Origin: Gammaproteobacteria bacterium
GTDB taxonomy: Bacteria > Pseudomonadota > Gammaproteobacteria > Pseudomonadales > Azotimanducaceae
Reading direction: 5' to 3'
NCBI GenBank assembly: GCA_009839405.1
Contig: VXPR01000472.1
Location: 1 to 5,458, forward strand
Length of the DNA: 5,458 bases
The notes beneath the pieces were generated by a model, which was given only the letters and a program-made list of their open reading frames with translations, was not told the DNA's origin and made no database searches. Within the stretch, counting starts at the first letter, position 1. Every line of letters starts with the position of its first letter. Both the position numbers and the translations under genes were made by a program. Positions 5,169 to 5,458 of the stretch are shown here, piece by piece.

Positions 5169-5458
5169 GTGGAAACCGACCGCCGCCGCACCTTCGCGAT
5201 CATCTCGCATCCCGATGCCGGCAAGACGACGGTGACGGAGAAGCTGTTGCTGCTTGGCAATGCCATCGTCATGGCCGGCACCATCAAGGCGCGCAAGTCG
5301 AACCGCCACGCCGCTTCAGACTGGATGAAGATGGAGCAGGAGCGGGGCATCTCGGTCACCACGTCGGTGATGCAGTTTGACTATGGCTCGCACGTCGTGA
5401 ATCTGCTCGACACGCCGGGCCACGAGGACTTCTCGGAAGACACCTACCGGACCCTCAC
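5169..5458 (+). CDS. prfC: Peptide chain release factor 3 (N-terminal part, 3' end outside window)
   Basis: The GTPase that removes RF1 and RF2 from the ribosome after peptide release. Only the first 96 codons are in the window, of about 530 in the family; the reading frame runs off the end intact. The visible part is the start of the G domain: the P-loop ISHPDAGKTT (12-21), the RF3-type insert SNRHAASDWMKMEQERG (44-60), switch I GISVTTSVMQF (60-70), and G3 DTPGHEDFSEDTYRTL (81-96). These match E. coli RF3 almost residue for residue, which excludes EF-G and the tetracycline-resistance GTPases. The GTG at 5169 gives a short N-terminus, METDRRRTFAIISHP, in line with relatives; no good Shine-Dalgarno site precedes it and the frame stays open upstream. 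The gene lies 35 bases after the HolD-like gene and is probably cotranscribed with it. Confidence 0.95.
   Translation, partial: METDRRRTFAIISHPDAGKTTVTEKLLLLGNAIVMAGTIKARKSNRHAASDWMKMEQERGISVTTSVMQFDYGSHVVNLLDTPGHEDFSEDTYRTL

Noticed and set aside
4736..5362. 208-codon minus-strand frame opposite the HolD-like gene and prfC
   Set aside because: It lies antisense to clear prfC coding sequence and shows no recognisable motif.

Overview
The window is a compact, GC-rich piece of bacterial chromosome, most likely from a gammaproteobacterium. Three things point there: a class I DAHP synthase of the E. coli AroG type, a SuhB-type inositol monophosphatase, and a release factor 3 gene preceded by a protein that resembles the psi (HolD) subunit of DNA polymerase III. 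The genus cannot be told from this sequence. I see no RNA genes, insertion sequences, phage genes, CRISPR arrays or defence systems.

Layout. Positions 1-471 (+) are the 3' end of a major facilitator transporter that begins before the window. A small secreted protein of unknown function follows (596-931, +) with a strong ribosome binding site. Nested inverted repeats (953-998) separate it from a convergent run of four minus-strand genes. In transcription order these are aroG (4370-3315), suhB (3273-2434), an exported class I methyltransferase (2387-1614) and a YfcG-like glutathione transferase (1621-1001). Gaps in the run are 41 and 46 bases, and the last pair overlaps by 8 bases, so it is probably one operon. 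A 103-base divergent region (4371-4473) separates aroG from a plus-strand pair: the HolD-like gene (4474-5133) and the first 96 codons of prfC (5169-5458, cut by the window end).

How the genes work together. AroG commits carbon to aromatic amino acids. SuhB is a phosphatase that in E. coli also acts in rRNA antitermination. The last two genes of the run suggest small-molecule or thiol chemistry, but nothing in the sequence links the four into one pathway. The plus-strand pair combines a replication clamp-loader protein with a translation termination factor. E. coli has a similar neighbourhood (holD-rimI-yjjG-prfC), here without the two middle genes.

I found no new multi-gene system. The points most worth following up are the divergent HolD-like protein with a long linker, its apparently leaderless promoter over a tandem 11-base repeat, the signal peptide on a methyltransferase, and the orphan secreted protein.
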